Notes under the pieces: generated by a model
What the model saw: the letters and a program-made list of their open reading frames with translations, nothing else
The model's database searches: none
What the model was told of the DNA's origin: nothing
NCBI GenBank assembly: GCA_902587145.1
Contig: CACIKD010000002.1
Coordinates: 1 to 64,000 of the forward strand
From: an uncultured Pelagibacteraceae bacterium
GTDB taxonomy: Bacteria; Pseudomonadota; Alphaproteobacteria; Pelagibacterales; Pelagibacteraceae
Direction: 5' to 3'
Length of the DNA stretch: 64,000 bases
In this document: positions 38,403 to 48,296 of the stretch, in pieces
Numbering within the stretch: position 1 is the stretch's first letter
Layout: the number at the start of each line of letters is the position of its first letter
Program-made: the position numbers and the translations under genes

Positions 38403-39996
38403 GAATATTTGCTGGTGCTTTTTCTTTGAACAATTTATATTCTAAACTATCTATTAATGCTTTAAATGAAGCTTCAATAATATTTTGAGAAACACCAATT
38501 GTAAACCAGCTTTTCCCAGTTTTATCAGTACTTTCAATAGAAACTCTTGTGGTTGCTCCTGTTCCAGTATTTAAAATTCTAACTTTGTAATCTAAAAGCT
38601 TAAGATCAGAAAAATATTTGTAGTATTTTTCAACCTTTTTAAAATTTGATCTAATTGCATTATCTAGTGCATTCACAGGTCCATTTCCTTCACCCTGACA
38701 ATGGATTTCCTTACCATCAATTATAAAAGTAACCTCTGCAGTTGTTTTTAATTCATTATCTTTTTTTACATTCACATTATAGTTTTTAACTTTCAAATAT
38801 TCTGGGAGTTTACCTAATAATTTATTTGCCAAAAGTTCAAAAGATGCATCAGCACCATCGTACGAGTAACCAGTAAATTCTCTTTCTTTAACTTCATTTA
38901 AAATTTTTTGAACATTGGTGTCTTTTGAATCAATTTTTATTCCATAATTTTCAAGTCTGGATATTATATTTGATCTTCCGGCTTGATTTGAAACAATAAT
39001 GTTTCTATGATTACCAACTTCTTTTGGATCTATATGTTCGTAGGTTTTTGGATCTTTTTTAACAGCAGAAACATGTAATCCACCTTTATGTGAAAAAGCA
39101 GATCCCCCAACATAAGCCATACTTTTGTTTGGTTTTTTATTTAAAACTTCGTCCAAAAATCTAGAGCATTCAGTTAATGATGAAAGTTTCTTTTTGTTTA
39201 CATTTAAATCAAATTTGTCACTAAAAGTTTTTTTTAAAAAAAGTGTCGGTATAATAGACATTAAGTTTGCATTTCCACATCTTTCTCCCAGACCATTTAT
39301 AGTTCCTTGTATTTGTCTAGCTCCAGCTAGTACAGCTGTTAAAGAGTTACTTACAGCATTTTCAGTATCGTTATGAGCATGAATACCTAAATTTTTGCCT
39401 GGAATTACTTTGGTAACACTATTTATTATTTCCCCAACCTCATTTGGTAAAGTTCCGCCATTAGTATCACATAAAACTACCCATCTAGCCCCCTCATCAT
39501 AAGCTTGTTTTAGACAATCAAGGGCATAATTAGGATTATTTTTATATCCGTCAAAGAAATGTTCAGCATCAAAAAGAAATTCTTTATTATTTTTTACGAA
39601 ATGTTTTGCTGTCTCTTTTATGTTTTTTAAATTATCTTCATTTTTAATACCTAAAGCAGTTTTGACGTGAAAGTCCCAAGTTTTTCCAACAACGCAAACT
39701 GTTTTACAATCAGCGTTCATTAAAGGAGATAAATTTGGATCATTATCTGCGCTAACTCCATTCTTCTTCGTCATCCCAAAAGCTGTAAATTTTGAGTTTC
39801 CAAGATTAGGAGATTTATCAAAAAATTCGTTATCTACAGGATTTGCACCTGGCCAGCCGCCCTCTATGTAATCTACTCCAATATTGGATAGAATTTTTGC
39901 AATCTTATTCTTATCTTCAACTGAAAAGTCGACTCCCTCAGTCTGTGCGCCATCCCTTAAAGTTGTATCAAAAATGTATATTTTTTCTCTGTTCAT
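38392..39996 (-). CDS. cimA: Citramalate synthase
   Basis: FDTTLRDGAQTEGVDFSVEDKNKIAKILSNIGVDYIEGGWPGANP. Confidence 0.92.
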   Translation of the reverse strand: MNREKIYIFDTTLRDGAQTEGVDFSVEDKNKIAKILSNIGVDYIEGGWPGANPVDNEFFDKSPNLGNSKFTAFGMTKKNGVSADNDPNLSPLMNADCKTVCVVGKTWDFHVKTALGIKNEDNLKNIKETAKHFVKNNKEFLFDAEHFFDGYKNNPNYALDCLKQAYDEGARWVVLCDTNGGTLPNEVGEIINSVTKVIPGKNLGIHAHNDTENAVSNSLTAVLAGARQIQGTINGLGERCGNANLMSIIPTLFLKKTFSDKFDLNVNKKKLSSLTECSRFLDEVLNKKPNKSMAYVGGSAFSHKGGLHVSAVKKDPKTYEHIDPKEVGNHRNIIVSNQAGRSNIISRLENYGIKIDSKDTNVQKILNEVKEREFTGYSYDGADASFELLANKLLGKLPEYLKVKNYNVNVKKDNELKTTAEVTFIIDGKEIHCQGEGNGPVNALDNAIRSNFKKVEKYYKYFSDLKLLDYKVRILNTGTGATTRVSIESTDKTGKSWFTIGVSQNIIEASFKALIDSLEYKLFKEKAPANIHEK

Positions 39997-41345
39997 TTAT
40001 AGTTCCAAGTCGTTTTACCTTTTTCATCTTTTATATCAATACCTTCTTTATTTAAATCATCTCTTATTTGATCAGCAAGTTTATAATTGCCGGTTTTTTT
40101 AGCTTCCTCGCGATCTTTAATTTTGCTTAATATATTATCTTTAGAGATTTTAACTTTACTTTTTTTGTACTCAGCTCTTTTTTCTGCGCTTTCATTAAAT
40201 AAGCCAATTAAACGACAGGCTTTGTTAAATTCTTTTTTTTTATCCTTGTTTCCATTTTGTGATTGTTGAAACAACTCATGCAATTTAGAGATATAAAGTG
40301 GGGTATTCATGTCATCTAATAAATCATTAAAACAATCAGGTGTTTTTTCACTAAGTTCAGAGGAATACATTGAGTACCATTTATCTAAAGTTTTTGATTG
40401 TTCTGTGAGTAATTCGTTATTCCAATCCAATGGTTGTTTATATTGAGCGCTTAATAAAGATAAACGAACCACCTGTCCTGAATATTTTTTGGTTGCATCT
40501 TCTATTGTTGTTATATTGCCAAGTGATTTTGACATTTTTTCTTTATTCATAGTTACAAAACCGTTGTGTACCCAATAGTTAGCAAATTTATCTGTTCCAT
40601 TATGTACACACGATTGAGCAATCTCATTTTCATGATGAGGAAAAATTAAATCTAATCCTCCACCATGTATATCAAAATTTTTACCTAAATATTTTTCACT
40701 CATTACTGAACACTCTAAATGCCATCCAGGTCTACCTCTTCCCCATGGCGAGTCCCAACCAGGATCATTATTATCTGAAGGTTTCCAAAGAACAAAATCT
40801 AAAGGATCATTTTTTAATTTAGATACTTCAACTCTCGCACCAGCTTTTAGATCATCAGGATTTTTATTTGAAAGCTTTCCATATTTTTTAAATGAACTTA
40901 CTTTAAAAAAAACATGCCCCTCTTTTTCATAAGCAGCATTTTTTTCAATTAGATTTTTTGTCATGTTAATCATGCCTTCAACATGATCAGTTGCTCTTGG
41001 TTCTTTAGTTGGATTTAAACAAAATAAAATTTTACAATCTTTGTGAAATTTTTCCGTTACAGATTTTGTTAAATCTGAAATACTTATTTTTTTAGTTTTT
41101 GAAGCCTCAATAATTTTATCATCAATATCTGTTATATTTCTAACATAATTAACTTTTTTCTCTCCATAAAGTTCGATGAGTATTCTGAAAAGAAGATCAA
41201 ACACTACTATAGCACGAGCATTTCCAACATGTGGATTGTCATAAACAGTTGGCCCACATGCATATAAGGAGACTTTTTCTTTATTAATTGGATTAAAAAT
41301 TTCTTTTTTATTTGTAAGTGAATTAGTTAAGTGTAAATTATTCAT
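39993..41345 (-). CDS. cysS: Cysteinyl-tRNA synthetase
   Basis: YACGPTVYDNPHVGNAR, GWHLECSVMS, KMSKSLGN. Confidence 0.97.
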   Translation of the reverse strand: MNNLHLTNSLTNKKEIFNPINKEKVSLYACGPTVYDNPHVGNARAIVVFDLLFRILIELYGEKKVNYVRNITDIDDKIIEASKTKKISISDLTKSVTEKFHKDCKILFCLNPTKEPRATDHVEGMINMTKNLIEKNAAYEKEGHVFFKVSSFKKYGKLSNKNPDDLKAGARVEVSKLKNDPLDFVLWKPSDNNDPGWDSPWGRGRPGWHLECSVMSEKYLGKNFDIHGGGLDLIFPHHENEIAQSCVHNGTDKFANYWVHNGFVTMNKEKMSKSLGNITTIEDATKKYSGQVVRLSLLSAQYKQPLDWNNELLTEQSKTLDKWYSMYSSELSEKTPDCFNDLLDDMNTPLYISKLHELFQQSQNGNKDKKKEFNKACRLIGLFNESAEKRAEYKKSKVKISKDNILSKIKDREEAKKTGNYKLADQIRDDLNKEGIDIKDEKGKTTWNYK

Positions 41346-42075
41346 TAAATTTGCAAACTGGGATAGGATTCATTTTGTGTAAATTTTTTTCTCTTATCTT
41401 TAAATATTTCTGATAGTTTGGATCATCTTTATTTTCCATAGCTTTTTCAAGATCCTCATAACTCATACCTAATTGTTGGACGTCGTTTCTACCATCATCC
41501 CACAATCCATCAGTCGGTTGAGAATTAATAATTTCATCTGAAACCCCAAGATATTTACCTAATTCCCAAACTTGAGTTTTTGTACAATCTGCTATTGGAG
41601 AAATATCTACGCCCCCATCACCATATTTAGTATAAAAGCCAACACCAAAATCTTCAACTTTATTCCCTGTTCCAACTACTATACCAGAATTAGCTGCTGC
41701 TACTTGATATAGAGTTGCCATTCTTAACCTCGCTCTTGAATTTGCAAATCCATGTTCGTTATCAAAGTTATTTAGAACTTCGGAAAAAGATCCAAATATT
41801 TTGTCCATCTCGATTAAGTGATGCTCAACATTTTTAAATTTATCTTTTAACCATTTTGAATGCTTCAAGCTTAAATCATGTTGGGTTTTTATTTGTTTAA
41901 TTGGCATTGTTAACACAATTGTTTTTCTTCCTGTGTTTGCACATAGCGTACTAACTACGGAAGAGTCTATACCTCCTGAAATACCAACTACTAATGCTTT
42001 AGGATTAAAAGAGGTAGTTTCACAATAATTGTTGATCCAATCAGTGATAATTTTTGCTCTATTTTTTACTTCCAT
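41338..42075 (-). CDS. nadE: NAD synthetase
   Basis: GISGGIDSSVVSTLCA, GTGNKVEDFGVGFYTKYGDGGVDISPIADC. Confidence 0.93.
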   Translation of the reverse strand: MEVKNRAKIITDWINNYCETTSFNPKALVVGISGGIDSSVVSTLCANTGRKTIVLTMPIKQIKTQHDLSLKHSKWLKDKFKNVEHHLIEMDKIFGSFSEVLNNFDNEHGFANSRARLRMATLYQVAAANSGIVVGTGNKVEDFGVGFYTKYGDGGVDISPIADCTKTQVWELGKYLGVSDEIINSQPTDGLWDDGRNDVQQLGMSYEDLEKAMENKDDPNYQKYLKIREKNLHKMNPIPVCKFNE

Positions 42076-42104
42076 AATTAATACACCTCCTCTTTTAAGG
42101 TCAT

Positions 42105-42133
42105 GTCTTAATAATTACAATAATTATTAAGAC
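42105..42133 (-). other. Perfect 13-bp inverted repeat spanning the aroG stop codon
   Basis: GTCTTAATAATTA-CAA-TAATTATTAAGAC between aroG and nadE; no U tract follows on the minus strand. Confidence 0.7.
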
Positions 42134-43509
42134 GCGGCTTGGATAATTTTTTTTGAATATTTTGAGTTTTTCTTAATTTCATCAGAAATTAAAAAAGCTA
42201 ATTCTAACGCTTGATCAGCATTCAATCTTGGGTCGCAATGAGTTCTGTATCTATTAGATAGGTCATTTTCAGATATTTTCTGTGCCCCACCTGTGCATTC
42301 GGTCACATCCTGACCAGTCATTTCGACGTGTAAACCTCCGGCATAACTTCCTTCAGATTGATGTACTCCGAAAAAATTTTTTACCTCTTTTAAAACACTG
42401 TCAAAAGGTCTTGTCTTAAAACCTGTGGCTGCTTTGATAGTGTTACCGTGCATAGGATCACATGACCATATTACATTTAATCCCTCTTTTTTAATTACTT
42501 TAATTAGTTTGGGTAAATATTTTTCTACGTTGTCTGCACCAAATCTTGAAATCAAGGTCATTCTTCCTGGCTCATTTTCTGGATTAAGAATATTACATAG
42601 TTTTACAAGTTCCTCTGGTTTTAAGGTCGGACCACATTTTAAGCCTAAAGGATTTTTAATACCTCTACAAAATTCAACATGAGCTCCGTCTGGTTGTCTT
42701 GTTCTATCTCCTATCCACACAAAGTGTGCAGATGTATCGTGATACTCTCCAGTTGTTGAATCGACTCTTGTCATGGCTTCTTCGAATGGTAGTAAAAGAG
42801 CTTCGTGAGAAGTATAAAAATTAACAGTTCTTAATCTTCTATTATTATCAGAATTAATTCCACAAGCTTGCATAAACGCTAAAGCATCACTAATTTTATC
42901 TTCAATCTCTTTGTATTTACCTTTAGTTTTGTCTTTTATAAATCCTAAATTCCATAAATGAACCTGTCTTAGATCAGCAAAACCTCCTTGGGAAAAAGCT
43001 CTTAACAAGTTTAAAGTAGATGCCGATTGAGAATAAGCTCTGAATAATCTTTTTGCATCTGGAATTCTTGCTTTCTCGTTAAAATCCATTCCGTTAATAT
43101 TATCGCCTAAATAACTTGGTAATTCTTTTCCATCTTTTTTTTCTGTTGGAGCGCTTCTTGGTTTAGAAAACTGCCCTGCAATTCTTCCTACTTTTACTAC
43201 TGGCACTGATGCTGAAGCTGTCAAAACTAAAGACATTTGCAATATTACCTTAAACGTATCTCTGATATTATCTGGATGAAATTCTGCAAAACTTTCAGCA
43301 CAATCTCCTCCTTGAAGCAGAAAAGCTTTGCCTTCTACTACTTGCCCCAATGCTTTTTTTAAAGATCGAGTTTCTCCAGCAAAAACAAGTGGTGGATATT
43401 TTTGTATTTTACTTAAGACTAAATCCAGTTCTTTTTTGTCTACATAACTAGGTAGATGCTTTGCAGGAAATTTAGCCCAGCTATTTAATGTCCATTTTTT
43501 CATATTCAA
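42127..43509 (-). CDS. aroG: Class II (plant-type) DAHP synthase
   Basis: LLQGGDCAESFAEF, VGRIAGQFSKPRSA, WSCDPMHGNT. Confidence 0.95.
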   Translation of the reverse strand: MNMKKWTLNSWAKFPAKHLPSYVDKKELDLVLSKIQKYPPLVFAGETRSLKKALGQVVEGKAFLLQGGDCAESFAEFHPDNIRDTFKVILQMSLVLTASASVPVVKVGRIAGQFSKPRSAPTEKKDGKELPSYLGDNINGMDFNEKARIPDAKRLFRAYSQSASTLNLLRAFSQGGFADLRQVHLWNLGFIKDKTKGKYKEIEDKISDALAFMQACGINSDNNRRLRTVNFYTSHEALLLPFEEAMTRVDSTTGEYHDTSAHFVWIGDRTRQPDGAHVEFCRGIKNPLGLKCGPTLKPEELVKLCNILNPENEPGRMTLISRFGADNVEKYLPKLIKVIKKEGLNVIWSCDPMHGNTIKAATGFKTRPFDSVLKEVKNFFGVHQSEGSYAGGLHVEMTGQDVTECTGGAQKISENDLSNRYRTHCDPRLNADQALELAFLISDEIKKNSKYSKKIIQAAS

Positions 43510-43566
43510 CCTGTGATATGTATATAGAGTATAGAGATATAATTTCCAATAGTTAAATTAGAATAA

Positions 43567-45384
43567 TTACTCAACAGTAACAGATTTAGCCAAGTTTCTT
43601 GGCTTGTCGATGTCACATTTTTTTAAAAGAGCCACATGATAAGCTAATAATTGAAGTGGTATCGTTAATAAAAAAGGATTAAGCAATTCATCTATAAAAG
43701 GCATTTCAATTTTAAATCTGATATTTTCATTAATCACTTCGTCATGTTTATCGGATATTAATAAAACCTTTCCTCCTCTTGCAATAACTTCTTGCATATT
43801 AGAAATTGTTTTCTCAAAATATTTATCTTTAGGTGCTAAAATAATTACAGGTAGACCATCTTCAATCAAAGCTAGCGGACCATGTTTCATTTCTCCAGCG
43901 GGGTAACCTTCAGCGTGAAGATAAGACAATTCTTTCAATTTTAATGCTCCTTCTAATGCTATAGGGAATGATGATCCTCTTCCTAAAAACATTGATCCTT
44001 TGGCTGTTAAAAAGTCTTTAGCAAATATTTGAATAAGTTCCTCGGTCTTTAATGAATTTTCAATTCCTTGAGGCAAATTTTTAAGATTTTTAATTTTTTC
44101 AATATAATTTTTATCGTCAATATTCCCTCTTATTTTAGATATCTTTAAACTCATTATATACAAAACTAACATTTGGCCTATAAAAGCTTTTGTAGATGCT
44201 ACGCCTATCTCTGGGCCCGCATGAATAGGGACAACCCAATCAGAATTCCTAGCTATTGAGCTTTCTACTACATTAATAACAGAACAAGTTTTCATTTTAT
44301 TTTTTTTAGCTATATCTAAAGCTGCAGCTGTATCTGCTGTTTCCCCAGACTGAGACACAAATATATATAAAGTATTAGGGTTAAATCTAATCTTTCTATA
44401 TCTAAATTCTGAAGCCACCTCAGTTTCTACGTTTAAATCTGTTAATTCTTCTATCCAATATTTAGCAACTTGGCATGAATGATAAGCAGTACCACATCCT
44501 ACAAGGAATATTTTATTAATTTTTTTTGGGTCAATAGGAAAGTCATAAAGATTTATATCATTTCTTATTTTGTCTATATATTCGTTCAAACAATTTTTAA
44601 TAGTAGTTGGTTGCTCAAATATTTCTTTAGACATAAAATTTTTATAATCACCTAACTTTGCTTCATTTTTATCTTCAGATAAAACTAATATTTTTTTATT
44701 AATTTTATTTTTAGAAACATCAAAAAATTCAACACTATCTTTTGTTATTTTGCATATCTCTCCGTCATCTAAATAAGAAATTTTATTTGTCATTGCTTTA
44801 AGTGCATATGAGTCGGAACCTAAATAATTTTCGTTATTTGAGTATCCAACAGCAAGTGGGCTGCCTCGTCTAGCCCCAATAATAATATCAGATTGGTCTT
44901 TAAATAATATCCCTAGTGCAAAACTTCCTTCAAGATATTCTAAAGACTTTAATACTGCATCAATTGGATTTGAGTCTTTTAAATATTTTGTTATCAATAA
45001 TGTGATAACTTCAGTATCAGTTTGAGATTTAAATTTGTATCCCTCTTTTTCCAGTTTCTTTTTAAGAGAATTAGAATTTTCAATTATTCCATTATGAACC
45101 ACTGATACTATTTCAGAAGAATGTGGGTGGGCATTGACTTCGTTTGGTATGCCATGAGTAGCCCATCTCACGTGGCCAATTCCTATATTACCTTGAGCTG
45201 GAGAATTAAATAATATTTTTTCAAGCTCTTCAACTCTTCCAGAGCATTTTTTTTCATTAAGATTTTTTTTAGAGATTGTCGCAATACCAGCGGAGTCATA
45301 TCCTCTATATTCCAATCTTTTTAAAGAATTGATAATATTTGAAGTAACAGACTTATTGCTCGCAATACCAATTATCCCGCACAT
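43567..45384 (-). CDS. glmS: Glutamine-fructose-6-phosphate aminotransferase
   Basis: MCGIIGIASN, GHVRWATHG, SQSGETADT, KPRNLAKSVTVE. Confidence 0.97.
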   Translation of the reverse strand: MCGIIGIASNKSVTSNIINSLKRLEYRGYDSAGIATISKKNLNEKKCSGRVEELEKILFNSPAQGNIGIGHVRWATHGIPNEVNAHPHSSEIVSVVHNGIIENSNSLKKKLEKEGYKFKSQTDTEVITLLITKYLKDSNPIDAVLKSLEYLEGSFALGILFKDQSDIIIGARRGSPLAVGYSNNENYLGSDSYALKAMTNKISYLDDGEICKITKDSVEFFDVSKNKINKKILVLSEDKNEAKLGDYKNFMSKEIFEQPTTIKNCLNEYIDKIRNDINLYDFPIDPKKINKIFLVGCGTAYHSCQVAKYWIEELTDLNVETEVASEFRYRKIRFNPNTLYIFVSQSGETADTAAALDIAKKNKMKTCSVINVVESSIARNSDWVVPIHAGPEIGVASTKAFIGQMLVLYIMSLKISKIRGNIDDKNYIEKIKNLKNLPQGIENSLKTEELIQIFAKDFLTAKGSMFLGRGSSFPIALEGALKLKELSYLHAEGYPAGEMKHGPLALIEDGLPVIILAPKDKYFEKTISNMQEVIARGGKVLLISDKHDEVINENIRFKIEMPFIDELLNPFLLTIPLQLLAYHVALLKKCDIDKPRNLAKSVTVE

Positions 45385-46028
45385 TATTTTTTTTTCCTTT
45401 TGTAATTTTTTTTAGTAATTTGTTGCGATCTAGTCAAAGCTAGTGAATTTTTTGCAATATTTTTTGTAATTACAGATCCTGCGCCTACTACAGAATTTTC
45501 CTCGATTACTAATGGTGCCACTAAAGAAGAGTTAGATCCTACAAATACATTTTTTTTAATTTTAGTTTTGTTCTTTTTAATTCCATCATAATTACATGTA
45601 ATAGTACCTGCTCCGATATTACTATTTTCTCCAACTTCTGTATCACCAATATAGGATAAATGGTTTACTTTGCTTTTAGATTTAATTTTAGAGTTTTTTG
45701 TTTCTACAAAATTACCTACCTTCGAACCTGGTAAAAAATGTGATCCAGGTCTAATTCTGGCATAAGGCCCAACTGTAACATTTTTTTCCAACTTGGCTCC
45801 CTCCAAATGGGAAAAAGACTTTATTGTAACATTGTTTCCGATTTTTACTTTTGATCCAATAACAACATATGGTTCAATTTTTACATTTTTGCCAAATGTC
45901 GTATCTTTGGATAGGAAAATTGTTTCCGGTGCGATTAACTCTACACCTTGGTTTAAGGCTTTTATTCTTAAATTATCTTGTTCAGATCTTAGTTTAATCG
46001 CTTTTTTAAGTTTTAAATTTGTTCTCAT
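45384..46028 (-). CDS. GlmU C-terminal-type left-handed beta-helix acetyltransferase (no uridyltransferase domain)
   Basis: ELIAPETIFLSKDTTFGKNVKIEPYVVIG, GPYARIRPGSHFLPGSKVGNFVETKNSKI, GAGTITCNYDG; 214 aa only. Confidence 0.85.
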   Translation of the reverse strand: MRTNLKLKKAIKLRSEQDNLRIKALNQGVELIAPETIFLSKDTTFGKNVKIEPYVVIGSKVKIGNNVTIKSFSHLEGAKLEKNVTVGPYARIRPGSHFLPGSKVGNFVETKNSKIKSKSKVNHLSYIGDTEVGENSNIGAGTITCNYDGIKKNKTKIKKNVFVGSNSSLVAPLVIEENSVVGAGSVITKNIAKNSLALTRSQQITKKNYKRKKK

Positions 46029-46099
46029 AAAAAGTTCTCTTTACATTAGAAATGGATTATAAATAAGTCACAAAATATTTCTTTTTAAAACTTTAAAAA

Positions 46100-46762
46100 A
46101 TGACTCAAAACCTAACCATTTTATTCGATCTAGACGGAACAATTGTTAACACTGCCCCAGATTTAATGTCTGCACATAATCACGTAATGAGAAAATTTGG
46201 TTTCGAAGAAAAAAAAATGGAAGACATAAAATCACTGGCTGGAAAAGGTGCATGGGTAATGATGCAAAGATCGTTTAAAGAAGAAATTAAAAGTGAAGAA
46301 ACTAAAAAAGCAATGACTAAAGAGTTTATTGATTTTTATTCTAAAAATATTGATACGTATAGTAAGCCATTAAAAGGGCTAGTTAAATTTTTAGATTGGG
46401 CAAAAAACAAAAAAATTTCAATGGCTGTTTGTACAAATAAACAAGAGCGTTTAGCAATTGATTTATTAAAGAAATTAAATATTTACAAGTATTTTGAATA
46501 TGTTGCAGGATCAGACACTTTTGAATTTAACAAACCTGATCCTAGACATTTAACAGATGTCGTTGAAATTATTGGTGGAGATTTAAATAAAACAATAATG
46601 ATTGGTGACAGTGAAGTTGATGAGATGTCTGCTCACAATGCTAAATTACCTTTTATTTTAGTAAAAGATGGCTACACAGAAAAATCTGAAAATGAAATTA
46701 AGCATGACGCTTTAATTTCAGATTTTGTTGGTTTCGAAAAAGTTATAGAAAAATATTTATGA
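46100..46762 (+). CDS. gph: Phosphoglycolate phosphatase (HAD superfamily)
   Basis: LFDLDGTIVNTAPDL, CTNKQERLA, GDSEVDEMSA. Confidence 0.85.
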   Translation: MTQNLTILFDLDGTIVNTAPDLMSAHNHVMRKFGFEEKKMEDIKSLAGKGAWVMMQRSFKEEIKSEETKKAMTKEFIDFYSKNIDTYSKPLKGLVKFLDWAKNKKISMAVCTNKQERLAIDLLKKLNIYKYFEYVAGSDTFEFNKPDPRHLTDVVEIIGGDLNKTIMIGDSEVDEMSAHNAKLPFILVKDGYTEKSENEIKHDALISDFVGFEKVIEKYL

Positions 46763-47358
46763 TAACTTTTGCCCTATTCTCGGCGCTAGCAACTTTTTAT
46801 TTTACTATGTTTATAACTCCTGGCCCTAATAATGCTATGTTAACTGCTTCTGGATTAAAATTTGGTTTTTTTAGAACTTTGCCTCATGTAATAGGAATTC
46901 CTCTTGGTCATATATTTCAAATAGGATTAACTTGTTTTGGTTTAGCTAATTTATTTTTAATTTATCCTCAGGTTCAATTTTATATGAAAATTTTATGTTT
47001 TTTATATTTACTTTACCTAGCTAAAACAATGATTGGTTCTTTTAGTATGATACAGAAAGAAACAGGAAGACCTCTAAAATTTTATGAGGCTTCTATTTTT
47101 CAATTTGTAAATCCCAAAGCGTGGTCTATAGCTGTAACAGTAGCTTCAGGTTTTTTTCCTACCGAAGAAAATATTTTTATAGGTATTGCATTTGTCACAA
47201 TTACTGCTGCAGTAATATGCTTTCCATCAATATGCGTTTGGGCTTTATTTGGTAGTGGTTTAAGAAAATTTGTTACAAATTTGAAGATTAAAAAAACAAT
47301 CGAATATTTACTTGCAATACTATTAGTTTTAACAGGTTTATTTATTTTACTTAAATAA
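46759..47358 (+). CDS. LysE/RhtB family exporter
   Basis: MFITPGPNNAMLTASGLKFGF, PKAWSIAVTVASGF. Confidence 0.88.
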   Translation: MITFALFSALATFYFTMFITPGPNNAMLTASGLKFGFFRTLPHVIGIPLGHIFQIGLTCFGLANLFLIYPQVQFYMKILCFLYLLYLAKTMIGSFSMIQKETGRPLKFYEASIFQFVNPKAWSIAVTVASGFFPTEENIFIGIAFVTITAAVICFPSICVWALFGSGLRKFVTNLKIKKTIEYLLAILLVLTGLFILLK

Positions 47359-47399
47359 TCTTTGATTTTTATACTCTGCTCTAATATACATTTTGGCAA

Positions 47400-48296
47400 A
47401 TGCACTTTACAAAAAAAACAGTAGCAGAAAAAAGATCTAATTTAATAAGTAAATTACAATCAAAAAAATTATTGAGATTTCCAGGTGCTTACAATCCTCT
47501 GTGTGCAAAATTAATTGCTGAAATTGGTTTCGATGGCGTCTATGTTTCTGGTGGAGTAATGTCAAATGACTTAGGATTGCCTGACATAGGTCTAACCTCG
47601 TTAGATCAAGTGAGCTATAGAAGTAGTCAAATAGCAAGGGTTACAGATTTGCCCACGATAGTGGATATCGATACAGGTTTTGGCAATTGTAAAAATACAA
47701 TTGAAGTCTTTGAGGCTAAAGGTTTAGCTGGTTGTCATCTTGAAGATCAGGTTCCTGAAAAAAGGTGTGGCCACTTAGACAATAAAGAACTTATTTCTAT
47801 AGAGGAAATGGTTAAGAAAATTGAAGAATGTGTCAAATCAAGAAAAGACAAAAACTTTTTAATTATCGCCAGAACAGATGCTAATACGGTTGAAGGTTTA
47901 GATAAAACAATTAATAGAATTAAAGCATATGAAGGTGCAGGTGCTGATATGATATTTCCAGAGGCTTTAAAAGATGAGCATGAATTTGAAAAAGTAAGAA
48001 AAAATTCAAAAGGCTATTTGCTAGCCAATATGACTGAGTTTGGTAAATCTAAATTATTAGATAAAAAACAACTGGAAAATTTAGGATACAATTTAGTTAT
48101 TTATCCAGTAACAACTCAAAGATTAGCTATGAAAAGTGCAGAAGAAGGTCTGAAATCAATTTTTAAAGATGGCCACCAAAATAATATTATAGACAAAATG
48201 CAGACTAGAAAAAGGTTGTATGAGCTCGTAGAATATGAGAAATACAATACGCCAGATAAAAAAATTACAGATTTTTCTACTGAGGGACATGAATAA
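47400..48296 (+). CDS. prpB: 2-methylisocitrate lyase
   Basis: GVYVSGGVMSNDLGLPDIGL, GCHLEDQVPEKRCGHLDNKEL. Confidence 0.9.
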   Translation: MHFTKKTVAEKRSNLISKLQSKKLLRFPGAYNPLCAKLIAEIGFDGVYVSGGVMSNDLGLPDIGLTSLDQVSYRSSQIARVTDLPTIVDIDTGFGNCKNTIEVFEAKGLAGCHLEDQVPEKRCGHLDNKELISIEEMVKKIEECVKSRKDKNFLIIARTDANTVEGLDKTINRIKAYEGAGADMIFPEALKDEHEFEKVRKNSKGYLLANMTEFGKSKLLDKKQLENLGYNLVIYPVTTQRLAMKSAEEGLKSIFKDGHQNNIIDKMQTRKRLYELVEYEKYNTPDKKITDFSTEGHE

